A stretch of 64,000 bases of DNA from Alphaproteobacteria bacterium (GTDB taxonomy: Bacteria; Pseudomonadota; Alphaproteobacteria; Caulobacterales; Maricaulaceae). Numbering within the stretch: the stretch's first letter is position 1; each line of letters begins with the position of its first letter. A program made the position numbers and the translations under genes. Shown in pieces: positions 29,012 through 39,481 of this stretch. The DNA lies in NCBI GenBank assembly GCA_016124665.1, contig WGNH01000011.1, forward strand, positions 62,001-126,000, given 5' to 3'. The notes under the pieces are model-generated. The model ran no database searches, had not been told where the DNA came from, and saw only the letters and a program-made list of their open reading frames with translations.

Positions 29012-30088
29012 ATGACAAAGTCAAACCCCAAAGACGACCCTTTCCTGCGCGACCTCTGGTATTTCGGCATCGTCGGCAGCGAGATCAAACCCGGTCAGAT
29101 GATCCAGAAGGAACGTCTGGGCGAGCTGGTCCTGTTTGGCCGCACCCATGACGGCCAAGCGTTTGCGATGACGGATATCTGTCCGCACCGCGCCATTCTC
29201 CTGTCCGGCGGCGAAATGGTAAAAACAGAGAGCGGCACACAGGTGCAATGCCCCTATCATGGCTGGCGGTTCCGCCCGGACGGGCAGTGCGCGAATATTC
29301 CCTCGCTGACCGCGGACCAGACCGAAGGCATGGATATCTCGAAGATAAAGGCGCGCACCTATCCCGTGCATGAAAGCTATGGCGTGATCTGGATCTGGTT
29401 CGGATATGATACGGAGGCAGAGCCCTGCCTTGATCCGCCCCGTCTCGATATTCCGGCGGACTCCCGGATCCGGATGCATGATGAATGCGACTTCAACTGC
29501 GACATGGATGCGGCCGTCATCAGCCTGATGGACCCGGCGCATATCCCCTATATCCATAACCAGTCCTGGTGGCGGACGCCGAAAACCATGCACGAAAAGC
29601 AGAAGACGTTCGGTCCGATTGATCGCGGCTTCTCCATGCTGCCGCACAAGCCGTCCTCCAATTCCTTCATCTACAAGCTCTTCGGTACCGACATCACGAC
29701 CGAAATCCGGCTGGAACTGCCCGGCCTGCGGCCGGAATACATGAAAGCCGGGGACAGGCACGTCACGACCGTGACCATTGTGACGCCGGTGAATGAGACC
29801 AAGACGATCATCTCGGTCATTCTCTACTGGAATCATCCAGCGGTGAACTTCGTCCCGAAATGGCTGATCCGCCGGGCCATGCATATCTTCATGGCGCAGG
29901 ATTCCGCCGCCGTGGATTCGCAGGCCATCGGCATGTCCTATGATCCACCGCAAATGTTCATCCATGACAGCGACATTCCGGCGAAATGGTATCTGGCGCT
30001 GCGGCGGAACTGGCAGAAGCACCGGAAAGAGGGCGCGGACTTCGTCAATCCGGTGAAAAAACCGACCACATTGCGGTGGCGGAGCTAG
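29012..30088 (+). CDS. Rieske non-heme iron aromatic ring-hydroxylating oxygenase alpha-subunit family
   Basis: CPHRAILLSGGEMV...VQCPYHGWRF Rieske motif; DMDAAVISLMDPAHIPYIH; start trimmed. Confidence 0.92.
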   Translation: MTKSNPKDDPFLRDLWYFGIVGSEIKPGQMIQKERLGELVLFGRTHDGQAFAMTDICPHRAILLSGGEMVKTESGTQVQCPYHGWRFRPDGQCANIPSLTADQTEGMDISKIKARTYPVHESYGVIWIWFGYDTEAEPCLDPPRLDIPADSRIRMHDECDFNCDMDAAVISLMDPAHIPYIHNQSWWRTPKTMHEKQKTFGPIDRGFSMLPHKPSSNSFIYKLFGTDITTEIRLELPGLRPEYMKAGDRHVTTVTIVTPVNETKTIISVILYWNHPAVNFVPKWLIRRAMHIFMAQDSAAVDSQAIGMSYDPPQMFIHDSDIPAKWYLALRRNWQKHRKEGADFVNPVKKPTTLRWRS

Positions 30089-30150
30089 GCACCAAAGGTG
30101 TGACAATGCGTGATTGGACCAATCGCGGCTGCGGGCCTATGTGAGACGTC

Positions 30151-30357
30151 ATGATGATTTTTCTGAATATACTGATCGTGATCTCGTTGCTGGCGGTGCT
30201 GGTGACGCTGATCCTCGGCTTTGTGAACATGGCGCGGGGCGGCGATGGCGCTTCGGCGCGTTCGAATGTGCTCATGCGCTACCGCGTCGGCATCCAGTTT
30301 GCCGCCATCATGCTGATGGTGCTCGGTTTCATCGCCAAAGGCGCGATGACCGGCTGA
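30151..30357 (+). CDS. HIG1-domain small twin-TM protein
   Basis: LVTLILGFVNMARGGDGASARSNVLMRYRVGIQFAAIMLMVLGFI. Confidence 0.82.
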   Translation: MMIFLNILIVISLLAVLVTLILGFVNMARGGDGASARSNVLMRYRVGIQFAAIMLMVLGFIAKGAMTG

Positions 30358-30361
30358 GTGC

Positions 30362-31429
30362 CTATTCCGGCGCCAGTTCACCCAGAACAGCGCGAACGCG
30401 TGGTGCAACCTCGTCCAGCCGCCCCTCATTGACGCCAGCCACAGCGATGCGGCCTGCCTCCGGCCAGATCACGGCCTGTACAAACCACATCGTGTTCGAG
30501 CCCGCATGGCGCAGCGAACCGTCGGCATTGACGCCCCACCCCATGGCATAATCAGCGCCCTCCGGCGGCGTGAGCAAGGTCTGCCAGCTCTCCTGCGAGA
30601 GGTAATCGTTTTCCTCACCGCGTGCGCCGGCCAGAACGAGCTGCAGGAAGGCGGCATAATCCGGCATCGACATGTGCGCGCGTCCGGCGGGATTCATGGC
30701 GGGCGGATTATCCGCCCCGGCATCCGTCCCGGCTGGCGACAGACGGCCCCAGCTGGTCCGGTGGCCTTGCGGATTTTCACCCTGCGGCGGACCGAAACCG
30801 GCGCTCTCGAGACCCAGCACATCAAAGATTTCGGCCTGGATCAGATCTTCCCAGCTTTGTCCGGACACGGTTTCCAGCATCATGGCGGCGGCGACATAAC
30901 CGGCGTTGGAGTATAGGAAATCACCGCGCGCGCCCGCCGGATTGCGGAGCACATCCCGCAGATAGGGATGACGGTCGGCTTGCGGATCGCGCGCGCCGAA
31001 CAGGCCGGATATCCCCAGCGAGGTCAGCCGCCCGGTATTGGCCTGCATCCCTGACCGGTGGCGCAGAAGATCGGCCAGTGTTGCCTCTGCGAGACCGGGA
31101 TCCATGGAATCGAATTCCGTGCCCAGCGTTTCCCCGATGGTCGTGTCCCAATCGATGAGGCCCTGCTCGACGATGCGGGCGGCGAGGATGGCGGTCATCG
31201 CCTTGGTGTTCGATCCCAGATGCCAGGCGTCGGACATTTCGATGGCGGCTTCGCCTGTGGACTGGCGCAGACCGGACACCGCGATTTGCGGATGATCGTC
31301 CTCGATGAGCATGACCACAGCACCCGGAGACCCGGATTCGACCAGGCCGCCTGCGAGTGACTGGATGTCCTGACGTGCCTCCGCGGCCGGTGCCAGAAGC
31401 ATCAAGAGCGGAAGCGTGAAACGGAGCAT
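30362..31429 (-). CDS. Serine hydrolase (beta-lactamase-related, class C-like)
   Basis: Signal peptide MLRFTLPLLMLLAPAAEA; HLGSNTKAMTA (SxxK), YSNAGYVAAAMMLE (YxN). Confidence 0.9.
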   Translation of the reverse strand: MLRFTLPLLMLLAPAAEARQDIQSLAGGLVESGSPGAVVMLIEDDHPQIAVSGLRQSTGEAAIEMSDAWHLGSNTKAMTAILAARIVEQGLIDWDTTIGETLGTEFDSMDPGLAEATLADLLRHRSGMQANTGRLTSLGISGLFGARDPQADRHPYLRDVLRNPAGARGDFLYSNAGYVAAAMMLETVSGQSWEDLIQAEIFDVLGLESAGFGPPQGENPQGHRTSWGRLSPAGTDAGADNPPAMNPAGRAHMSMPDYAAFLQLVLAGARGEENDYLSQESWQTLLTPPEGADYAMGWGVNADGSLRHAGSNTMWFVQAVIWPEAGRIAVAGVNEGRLDEVAPRVRAVLGELAPE

Positions 31430-31518
31430 CGGACTATCCCTGACCATATCCTGTCTTGAAAGCCCATCCTGCCTGATCCAGTTTGCCCGGCAACCGGAAC
31501 AATGAGGACGTAAATCCC

Positions 31519-32094
31519 ATGGTGCGCCTGACCAAGATCTACACAAAGACCGGCGACAAGGGCCGGACGCGGCTGGGCGACATGTCCGAAGTGGACAAGA
31601 CCGATATCCGCGTCGAGGCCTATGGCACGGTCGATGAAGCCAATGCCGTCATCGGCCTGGTGCGATCGGCGCTCGCGGGAGCGCCGCCCGATGCACTGCT
31701 GCAGAAGGTACAGAACGAGATGTTCGATCTCGGCGCGGATCTGTGCGTGCCCGACACCGGCGAGGATCCGGGCTTCGAGCCCCTTCGGATAACGGCAAAA
31801 CAGGTCGAGGCCCTGGAAACGGCCATTGACGAATGGAATGCGAGGCTGGAGCCGCTCGACAGTTTCGTGCTGCCGGCGGGCTCGGAAGCATCCGCCCGCC
31901 TTCACCATGCCCGCACGGTGTGCCGCCGGGCCGAGCGGCGGACCGTGGCGCTGCAACAGGCCGATGCCCGGCTGAATCCGGAAACCGTGCGCTATCTCAA
32001 CCGCTTGTCCGACCTGCTCTTTGTGCTGGCCCGCATCGCCAATGCGGATGGTCGCGCCGATGTGAAATGGGTGCCGGGCGCATCCCGGGATTAA
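31519..32094 (+). CDS. Cob(I)yrinic acid a,c-diamide adenosyltransferase (PduO type)
   Basis: VRLTKIYTKTGDKGRTRLGDMSEVDKTDIRVEAYGTVDEANAVIGL; FVLPAGSEASARLHHARTVCRRAERR. Confidence 0.95.
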   Translation: MVRLTKIYTKTGDKGRTRLGDMSEVDKTDIRVEAYGTVDEANAVIGLVRSALAGAPPDALLQKVQNEMFDLGADLCVPDTGEDPGFEPLRITAKQVEALETAIDEWNARLEPLDSFVLPAGSEASARLHHARTVCRRAERRTVALQQADARLNPETVRYLNRLSDLLFVLARIANADGRADVKWVPGASRD

Positions 32095-32216
32095 TTCCGT
32101 TCAAGAAACAGTGATGTGTATCTGCACCGGATTGTCGCGAACAGGGGCCGTCCTATATCTGGGCCATTGCGGCGTGATGCCGCAGCTTGATCCATCCGTT
32201 ACAGGGAGCCTCCCCC

Positions 32217-32801
32217 ATGAAATTCCTGACCGCCACCGCCGTCGCCGCCCTTGCCGCCGCGGCCGCCTTTGCCGATCCGGTCGCCTATGAGTTTGATCGC
32301 GGTCACACCGAGATTTCGGCCAGCTGGGACCATCAGGGCCTGTCACGCCAGTCGCTGCAATTCACCAATTATGACGGCACGCTGCTATTGGATTTCGACA
32401 ATCCGGAAAATTCGACGGTTGATATTACCTTCAATCTCATTGATGGGCTGTGGGCCGGGGCTCATCATGACCGGTTCATCCGGCATCTGAACTCCGACGA
32501 AATCTTCAATACAGCCGAATTTCCGACCGCGCGTTTTGTTGCGACCGGATTTGAGACCGAAGACGGCGTGACCGGCACCATGTCTGGCGACCTCACGATT
32601 GTCGGTGTGACGGTTCCGGTTACCCTGGATGTGACGCTGAACAATTTACGCGAAGACGGCACGGCCGGTTTCACAGCCACCGGAACACTTGTCCGCAGTG
32701 ACTGGGGTCCGACGGTCGGCATCTATGCCGGCCCGGTATCTGATGAAGTCATCCTGACCATCAATACCGAACTGTCGGTTGCGGAAGATGACGCCGAATA
32801 A
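32217..32801 (+). CDS. YceI family protein (periplasmic)
   Basis: Signal peptide; YEFDRGHTEISASWDHQGLSRQSLQFTNYDGTLLLDFDNPENSTVDI. Confidence 0.92.
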   Translation: MKFLTATAVAALAAAAAFADPVAYEFDRGHTEISASWDHQGLSRQSLQFTNYDGTLLLDFDNPENSTVDITFNLIDGLWAGAHHDRFIRHLNSDEIFNTAEFPTARFVATGFETEDGVTGTMSGDLTIVGVTVPVTLDVTLNNLREDGTAGFTATGTLVRSDWGPTVGIYAGPVSDEVILTINTELSVAEDDAE

Positions 32802-32825
32802 GTGACGTTAACGTCAGTCTGATCA

Positions 32826-32854
32826 AGGGCCGGTCCGCATGGGCCGGCCTTTTT
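32826..32854 (+). terminator. Putative Rho-independent terminator after YceI gene
   Basis: GGCCGG...CCGGCC hairpin followed by TTTTT. Confidence 0.65.
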
Positions 32855-32982
32855 GCATGCGGCATTGTGCAGTGCCGCACAGGCGTTGACTTCCGCTGTG
32901 GGCGATTGCAGTTTCGCGCCCTATTTCGTTGACCAGTGGATTGATGCGGGGCGGCCTGTCCCGTGCAGACCGGGGAAGCTCC

Positions 32983-33732
32983 ATGAAAATACTCGTGCCC
33001 GTCAAACGGGTGGTTGATTACAATGTGAAAGTCCGTGTCAAACCGGACCAGAGCGGTGTCGACCTCGCCAATGTCAAAATGTCGATGAACCCTTTCTGCG
33101 AGATCGCGGTGGAAGAGGCCGTGCGCATGAAGGAAAAGGGCGGCGTTGATGAAATCATCGTCGTCTCCATCGGGCCGCAGCAAGCGCAGGAGACCATTCG
33201 CACCGCGCTCGCCATGGGCGCTGACCGCGGCATCCTGATCCAGACAAACGAGATGGTCGAACCCCTGGCTGTGTCCAAGCTGCTGGCCAAGGTCGTTGCC
33301 GAAGAAGGCCCGGAGCTGGTCATCCTCGGCAAGCAGGCTATTGATGACGATTCCAACCAGACCGGACAGATGCTGGCCGCCCTCCTCGACTGGCCGCAAG
33401 CGACTTTCGCCTCGGAAGTCGCTGTTGCCAATGGCAAGGCCAATGTCACCCGCGAGATTGATGGCGGGCTGCAAACCATTTCTGTCGAACTGCCGGCGAT
33501 CATCACCACCGATCTGCGTCTGAACGAGCCGCGCTATGCGTCCTTGCCCAATATCATGAAAGCCAAGCGCAAGCCTATCGACGCGAAAACGCCGGACGAT
33601 TTCGGTGTGGATATCGCACCGCGCCTGAAAGTACTGAAAGTGACCGAACCGCCCAAGCGCGAGGCCGGAATCAAGGTCGAGAGCGTCGCCGAACTGGTCG
33701 ACAAGCTGAAAAACAAGGAAGGGGTTATCTGA
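32983..33732 (+). CDS. etfB: Electron transfer flavoprotein subunit beta
   Basis: [54 protein letters not shown]. Confidence 0.96.
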   Translation: MKILVPVKRVVDYNVKVRVKPDQSGVDLANVKMSMNPFCEIAVEEAVRMKEKGGVDEIIVVSIGPQQAQETIRTALAMGADRGILIQTNEMVEPLAVSKLLAKVVAEEGPELVILGKQAIDDDSNQTGQMLAALLDWPQATFASEVAVANGKANVTREIDGGLQTISVELPAIITTDLRLNEPRYASLPNIMKAKRKPIDAKTPDDFGVDIAPRLKVLKVTEPPKREAGIKVESVAELVDKLKNKEGVI

Positions 33733-34673
33733 TGAGCATACTCCTCGTTGCCGAACACGATAACGCCGCCCTGAATGATGCCACCCGCGCCGCGGTGACC
33801 GCCGCCAAGGCGATTGGCGGGGATGTGGATGTCCTTGTTGCCGGATCGGACGCTGGCGATATCGCCAAGGCCGTTGCCGGAATTGACGGCGTCTCCAAAG
33901 TGCTTCACGCCGATGGCGAGGCGTTTGCCAAGCCGACGGCAGAAGCCATGGAAGCCCTCGTCCTGCCGCTGATGGACAAGTATGACGTGCTGATGGCGGT
34001 GGCCTCGACCATGGGCAAGAATTTTGCCCCGCGGATCGCCGCCAAGCTGGACGTGATGCAGATTTCCGAGATTTCGGCGGTTGAAAGCGCGGACACTTTC
34101 GTGCGCCCGATCTATGCGGGCAATGCCATGATGACGGTGCAATCGACCGACGCGAAAAAGGTCATCACCATACGCCCGACAACGTTCGAGAAAGCCGGTG
34201 ATGGCGGTTCGGCCAGTGTCGAGACAATCGAAGCGCCGTCCGGCCCGTTCAAATCGGAATTCGTCTCCGAGGAATTGTCCAAATCGGACCGGCCGGAGCT
34301 GACCGCTGCGAAGATCGTCATTTCCGGCGGGCGCGGCATGCAGTCCGGTGACAATTTCGTCCTTTTGGACAAGATCGCCGACCAGCTGAATGCTGCTGTC
34401 GGAGCCTCCCGGGCGGCCGTTGATGCCGGCTATGTGCCGAATGATTACCAGGTCGGCCAGACCGGCAAGGTGGTGGCGCCCGAGCTCTACATCGCTGTCG
34501 GCATATCCGGTGCCATCCAGCACCTCGCCGGCATGAAGGATTCCAAGATCATCGTGGCGATCAACAAGGATGAAGAAGCGCCGATCTTCTCGGTCGCGGA
34601 TTACGGCCTTGTGGCAGATCTCTTCAACGCCCTGCCGGAACTGGAAGCCGAGCTCACCAAGATCGGACTCTAG
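33732..34673 (+). CDS. etfA: Electron transfer flavoprotein subunit alpha
   Basis: [22 protein letters not shown]...[50 protein letters not shown]. Confidence 0.96.
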   Translation: MSILLVAEHDNAALNDATRAAVTAAKAIGGDVDVLVAGSDAGDIAKAVAGIDGVSKVLHADGEAFAKPTAEAMEALVLPLMDKYDVLMAVASTMGKNFAPRIAAKLDVMQISEISAVESADTFVRPIYAGNAMMTVQSTDAKKVITIRPTTFEKAGDGGSASVETIEAPSGPFKSEFVSEELSKSDRPELTAAKIVISGGRGMQSGDNFVLLDKIADQLNAAVGASRAAVDAGYVPNDYQVGQTGKVVAPELYIAVGISGAIQHLAGMKDSKIIVAINKDEEAPIFSVADYGLVADLFNALPELEAELTKIGL

Positions 34674-34693
34674 CCTGGCCTGTATCTCTTGAA

Positions 34694-34726
34694 GAAAACC
34701 CCGGAGCCGCGCTCCGGGGTTTTTTC
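34694..34726 (+). terminator. Rho-independent terminator after etfA
   Basis: AACCCCGGAGccgcGCTCCGGGGTT followed by TTTT. Confidence 0.88.
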
Positions 34727-35310
34727 TATCCCAGTCTTATCGCCGCCTCGATCAGGGCATGGGCATCTTCGCTATTCCACTCGGCATCGCGCGGCATGCG
34801 GCCCATCTCGACGCCATTGCGATTGTAGATAATCGACATCGGCAAGCCGCGGGCGCCCACTGCTGTCGGCCCGGCGAAGGAATTGTCATGATAGATCGGC
34901 AGATATTCGAGGCCGGTCTCCTCGAAAAAGGCTTCGGCCTCCTCGATACGCCGGTCCGCACTGATGGTGACCACCTGGAAATCCTCACCACCATAGCGCG
35001 CCTGCAATGCATCCAACGCCGGCATCTCCACAACACAGGGCGCACACCAGGTCGCCCAGTAATTCACCAGGATCACCTGACCCTCGAAATCAGCCAATGT
35101 CCGTTCAACCCCGTCGGGATCGACAAAGGTATGTCCGGGCCGAGGCGGCGCATCATCCAGCGAGACGAAAGCCGACATCTCGCCTTCGGCATGACTTGCC
35201 AAGCCGGTTGGCGGAGGGCCCTGCATTCCGGAAAACAGCACATAGGCAATTGCCGCCAGCAATATGACCGTGCATGTGATAATCCCGATTTTGACGGGCG
35301 AGACATTCAT
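34726..35310 (-). CDS. TlpA-family thiol:disulfide reductase (thioredoxin-like)
   Basis: VILVNYWATWCAPCVVEMPALDAL (WCAPC); N-terminal TM; start trimmed to avoid argH overlap. Confidence 0.9.
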   Translation of the reverse strand: MNVSPVKIGIITCTVILLAAIAYVLFSGMQGPPPTGLASHAEGEMSAFVSLDDAPPRPGHTFVDPDGVERTLADFEGQVILVNYWATWCAPCVVEMPALDALQARYGGEDFQVVTISADRRIEEAEAFFEETGLEYLPIYHDNSFAGPTAVGARGLPMSIIYNRNGVEMGRMPRDAEWNSEDAHALIEAAIRLG

Positions 35311-35338
35311 CGCAGTAACCTTTTGACTGGGACCGGCC

Positions 35339-36754
35339 ATGACGGACGGAAAAACAACTAAATCCAACGCGCTCTGGGGCGGCCGGTTTTCCGGTTCCCC
35401 GTCAGAGATCATGGAATCCATCAATGCTTCGATCGATATCGATCAGCGCATGGCCTTCGAGGACATTGCCGGATCCATTGCCCATGCGCGAATGTTGGCC
35501 GCAACGGGCATCATTTCAAGCGAAGATGCGGCAAAAATCGAGCAGGGTCTCATTCAGATTCGTGGGGAGATCGAACTCGGCGAGATGCAGTGGTCGAAAG
35601 CGCTGGAAGATGTTCACATGAATATCGAGGCGCGGCTGAAAGAAATTATCGGCACGCCGGCCGGCCGTCTGCACACGGCTCGGTCACGCAATGACCAGGT
35701 GGCTACCGATTTCCGGCTGTGGCTGCGATCCGCCTGCGACCGCATCGATGTATTGATCACGGCCTATCAGGTGGCGCTGGTGGCGCAGGCGGAGTCTCAT
35801 GCCGGAACGGTGATGCCGGGCTTTACCCATCTTCAGACCGCCCAGCCCGTCAGTCTCGGGCATCATCTCCTGTGCTGGGTGGAAGCTGCGGAACGTGACC
35901 GCGACCGCTTCCGGGACGCCCGCAAACGCCTCAATGAAAGCCCGCTGGGTTGCGCCGCCCTGGCCGGAACGGCCTTTCCGATTGATCGTCATCAGACCGC
36001 TGCTGACCTCGGCTTTGACCGGCCGATGGCGAATTCGCTGGACGGTGTGGCAAGCCGGGATTTTGCGCTGGAAGTCCTGTCGGCGGCCACCATCTGCGCC
36101 GTCAACCTGTCGCGCTTTGCCGAGGAGATTGTGCTCTGGACTTCGCGCCGCTTCGGCTTCGCGCAGCTTTCCGATGCCTGGTCGACGGGCTCGTCCATCA
36201 TGCCGCAAAAGCGCAATCCGGATGCCGCCGAACTGGTCCGCGCCAAGCCGGGCCGTATCGCCGGCGCGCTGCAGACGCTGATCATTGTCGTCAAGGGCCT
36301 GCCGCTCGCCTATTCCAAGGATCTGCAGGAGGACAAGGCGCCGGTCTTCCAGGCGATGGATGATCTGGAGCTCGCACTCGGCGCGATGGCCGGCATGGCT
36401 GCGGACCTGACTTTCAACACGGACGCCATGGCCGAGGCCGCCGGTGAAGCCTATTCGGATGCGACCGATCTGGCCGATTATGTCGTGCGCGAGCTGGGCA
36501 AGCCCTTCCGCGATGCGCATCATATCGCCGGTGCGATGGTCAAGCTGGCCGAGTCACGGGGTGTACCCCTCGCCGGGCTGACGCTGGCCGATATGCAATC
36601 GGTCGAACCGGAGCTGACGGAGGCCGTCTATTCGGTCCTCTCGGCCCGCGCCTCGATGGAAAGCCGGACGAGCTATGGCGGAACCGCGCCGGTCCGCGTA
36701 AAAGAGCAGGTGAAACTCTGGCAGGACCGTCTCCGCGAAAGGCAGGCATCATGA
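35339..36754 (+). CDS. argH: Argininosuccinate lyase
   Basis: [65 protein letters not shown]. Confidence 0.97.
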   Translation: MTDGKTTKSNALWGGRFSGSPSEIMESINASIDIDQRMAFEDIAGSIAHARMLAATGIISSEDAAKIEQGLIQIRGEIELGEMQWSKALEDVHMNIEARLKEIIGTPAGRLHTARSRNDQVATDFRLWLRSACDRIDVLITAYQVALVAQAESHAGTVMPGFTHLQTAQPVSLGHHLLCWVEAAERDRDRFRDARKRLNESPLGCAALAGTAFPIDRHQTAADLGFDRPMANSLDGVASRDFALEVLSAATICAVNLSRFAEEIVLWTSRRFGFAQLSDAWSTGSSIMPQKRNPDAAELVRAKPGRIAGALQTLIIVVKGLPLAYSKDLQEDKAPVFQAMDDLELALGAMAGMAADLTFNTDAMAEAAGEAYSDATDLADYVVRELGKPFRDAHHIAGAMVKLAESRGVPLAGLTLADMQSVEPELTEAVYSVLSARASMESRTSYGGTAPVRVKEQVKLWQDRLRERQAS

Positions 36755-36879
36755 AAAAGCTGGCAACTCTCATCGTGATCATTGGCGGGCTTGTGGTGTC
36801 CGGTTGTGGCCTGCGTGGCGATCTGGAACGGCCGCCCCCGATCTGGGGCAGCCCGCCGCCCGCGGAAACGGACGAATAG
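36751..36879 (+). CDS. Small LptM/YifL-like lipoprotein (42 aa, not in supplied ORF track)
   Basis: [42 protein letters not shown]; lipobox VSGC; ATGA overlap with argH stop; [12 protein letters not shown] matches LptM-type small lipoproteins. Confidence 0.85.
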   Translation: MKKLATLIVIIGGLVVSGCGLRGDLERPPPIWGSPPPAETDE

Positions 36880-36941
36880 TTCACCAATATGTAATGCAGG
36901 TGCCGCTAGGCGCGCCTGTCTGACGTGATAGATTCCCCGCC

Positions 36942-39479
36942 ATGAAACTCTGGCCCTTGATCCAGGCGCGCTTTGCGTTGCTGTGGGAACGCCTTGCCCC
37001 GGTGTTGTGGCCAGGCGTGCTGCTGATCGGGCTTTATGCCGGTATTTCGATCTTCGGTCTCTGGGACCGGTTGGGAGACCCCTGGCGGGCTCTGACCTAT
37101 GCGGCCGCAGTGGGATTGTCAGTCTGGATTGGCTGGTGCCGCTGGCGGACAACCGACTGGCCGGATGACGAAGATGCTGCGCGGCGCGTGGAAGCCGATT
37201 CCGGTATTTCCGCCCGTCCGCACGAAGCCCTGTCCGACCGGCCAGCGGATGCCTCAGCAGAAGCGCAGGCTGTCTGGCAGGCGCACCAGCGCCGCATGTC
37301 CGAACGTCTGAAAGGGGCCAAAGCCCGGCGTCCTCATGCCGCCTGGGCGCAGGTGGATTCCTGGGGGCTGCGTGGCGCAATTGTCGTGCTGATCGCTGCG
37401 GGTTGGATGGTGTCCGGTGATCTTGCCAAGGGCCGCCTGTTTGACAGTTTCGGCTTTGCACCGGTCTATCGCGGCGTCGAAACCGCTCAGGTCGATGCGT
37501 GGCTGAACCCGCCCGCCTATACCGGGATGGCCCCGATCTTCTTTCAGGATGGCGACACCGAAGCCGTGGCTCCGGAGGGCTCCGAGCTCGTGATCCGCAC
37601 TGCCGGCGTGCGCCGCGCGCCCAATGTCCGCAATGGCTCCGAGCGGGCCGAAAACCGCTCCATAGGCGATGGCGTGTGGCAAAGTCATCTGGTTATAGAA
37701 TCAGATGCCGTGGTCACGCTTCGGGCAGGCCGGGAGCGGGCTGCGTACCGTGTCGATGCAACCCCTGACACGGCACCGGATGTCAATATTGTCGCCGCCC
37801 CCGAAGCCAATGTTGAAGGCGAGCTGACGCTCGAATTCACGGTCGAAGATGATTATGGCGCGACCGATTTCCGCGTCGAATTCCGCCCGGAAGGGGAAGC
37901 GGCGGCTGATTGGTCGTCGATTGATATATCGCCGGGAGATATGACGCGCGGCGAAGACGGCTATCGCGCGACTGTGCTGACCGCCCAGCATGCGCTTGCG
38001 GGATCGCGCGTTGATCTCCGGCTGGCGGCGATGGATGGCGGTGGCAATACCGGCATCTCTCCGGCGATTGCCCTGACCCTGCCGGAACGTGTTTTCCTTG
38101 ATCCGCTGGCCCGCGCCGTGTCCGAACAGCGCCGCATCGTGATCGGCTCAAACCGGGAATATGCCCCGTTACCGGAACGCAACCCTATGTATCTGGAAGA
38201 CCTTCAGGCCCTTCCGCCCTTCCAGGGGGAGGAGCCGGAACGGCGGATCGAGCGCGCGCCGGAAGATTTGCAAAGCGTGGCGCTGGCGCTGGATGCGATC
38301 ACCGATGCGCCGGAATACTTCTTCGAGGATCCGATCGTCTATCTCGGGCTGCGGCATGAATTGCACAGCCTGCGCCGGGCCCGGGATTTTGACGAGATCG
38401 GCCCGATCGAGGCCAATCTCTGGCAGATTGCCCTGCGCGCCGAACTGGGCTCGCTGGCCGATGCGGAACGGGCGCTGCGCGCCGCCGAGCGGGCGCTGAT
38501 GGAAGCCCTCGCCCGCGGTGCTGACGAAACCGAGCTGGCACCCCTGTTCGAGGCCTATCAGCAGGCCATGGACAATTACATGGCCGCTCTGGCCCGCGAA
38601 GCCGCGGAAGAAGGCCGGGTGGCCGAGGGCGGTGGCCCGCAAATGAATACCGACGATCTTCAGGGATTGCTTGACGCTCTGCGGGACGCCGCCGAGCTGG
38701 GCGACACCGCCAATGCTCGCGAAGCCCTGCAAGCACTGGGCGAAATGCTCCGCAATATGGAGCTGACCCTGCAGCAAGGGGAAGGCGATGGCCAACAAAC
38801 CGATGAAATCAGCCAGGCAATGCGCGATGCCCTGGAGGAGCTGGGTGATGTGATCGGCGAACAGCGCCAGCTTCAGGATGAGACTTTCGAACAGGCCGAG
38901 GCCGGGCCTCAAGGTCAGAGCCAGGGTCAGGCCGGTGAGCCCGGCAGTGAAAGCGAGGGTCAGCCCTCCGGGCAAAGCGGCAGCCAGAGCGGACAGGCCG
39001 GAGCCGGCTCGCAAGGCGCACAAGCCCTCGCCGACTCCCAGGGTACGCTGGCGGACCGACTGGAATCGCTGGCTCAGGCCCTGCCCGGGGAAAGCGGCGA
39101 AAGCTTCGGTGAGGCGGCCGAGGCCATGCGCCGTGCTCAGGAAGCTCTGGAAGATGGCGATGCACAGGGGGCCGTTGGCCAGCAGGAGCAGGCCCTGCAG
39201 GCCCTGCGCGATGGCGCGGAGCGCCTGGCGCAAGGCCTTCTGGAACGGGCGCAGGACGCAAATCAGGCCGCCGCAGAGGGTGACGAGACAGACCCTCTGG
39301 GCCGCCCGCAGGATTCCGGCGGATTCTCCAACGGTTCAGGTGTCGAGATTCCTGACGAGGCTGAACGCCTGCGGGCCAGAGAAATTCTGGAAGAATTGCG
39401 GGAACGCGCCGCCGAGCAGGGGCTGGATCAGGACGAGCTTGATTATATCGAGCGCCTGCTGGACCGCTTCGGCTCCTGA
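36942..39479 (+). CDS. TIGR02302/DUF4175 family protein
   Basis: N-terminal TM pair; GFAPVYRGVETAQVDAWLNPPAYTGMAPIF; Q/G/S-rich linker then DPLGRPQDSGGFSNGSGVEIPDEAERLRAREILEELRERA. Confidence 0.92.
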   Translation: MKLWPLIQARFALLWERLAPVLWPGVLLIGLYAGISIFGLWDRLGDPWRALTYAAAVGLSVWIGWCRWRTTDWPDDEDAARRVEADSGISARPHEALSDRPADASAEAQAVWQAHQRRMSERLKGAKARRPHAAWAQVDSWGLRGAIVVLIAAGWMVSGDLAKGRLFDSFGFAPVYRGVETAQVDAWLNPPAYTGMAPIFFQDGDTEAVAPEGSELVIRTAGVRRAPNVRNGSERAENRSIGDGVWQSHLVIESDAVVTLRAGRERAAYRVDATPDTAPDVNIVAAPEANVEGELTLEFTVEDDYGATDFRVEFRPEGEAAADWSSIDISPGDMTRGEDGYRATVLTAQHALAGSRVDLRLAAMDGGGNTGISPAIALTLPERVFLDPLARAVSEQRRIVIGSNREYAPLPERNPMYLEDLQALPPFQGEEPERRIERAPEDLQSVALALDAITDAPEYFFEDPIVYLGLRHELHSLRRARDFDEIGPIEANLWQIALRAELGSLADAERALRAAERALMEALARGADETELAPLFEAYQQAMDNYMAALAREAAEEGRVAEGGGPQMNTDDLQGLLDALRDAAELGDTANAREALQALGEMLRNMELTLQQGEGDGQQTDEISQAMRDALEELGDVIGEQRQLQDETFEQAEAGPQGQSQGQAGEPGSESEGQPSGQSGSQSGQAGAGSQGAQALADSQGTLADRLESLAQALPGESGESFGEAAEAMRRAQEALEDGDAQGAVGQQEQALQALRDGAERLAQGLLERAQDANQAAAEGDETDPLGRPQDSGGFSNGSGVEIPDEAERLRAREILEELRERAAEQGLDQDELDYIERLLDRFGS

Positions 39480-39481
39480 CT

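Noticed and set aside
38890-39050. Low-complexity GQSQGQAGEPGSESEGQPSGQSGSQSGQAG repeat
   Set aside because: Expected flexible linker of the TIGR02302 family rather than a novel repeat system
38169-39233. 354-aa minus-strand ORF inside TIGR02302
   Set aside because: Shadow ORF produced by the Gln/Gly/Ala-rich coding region
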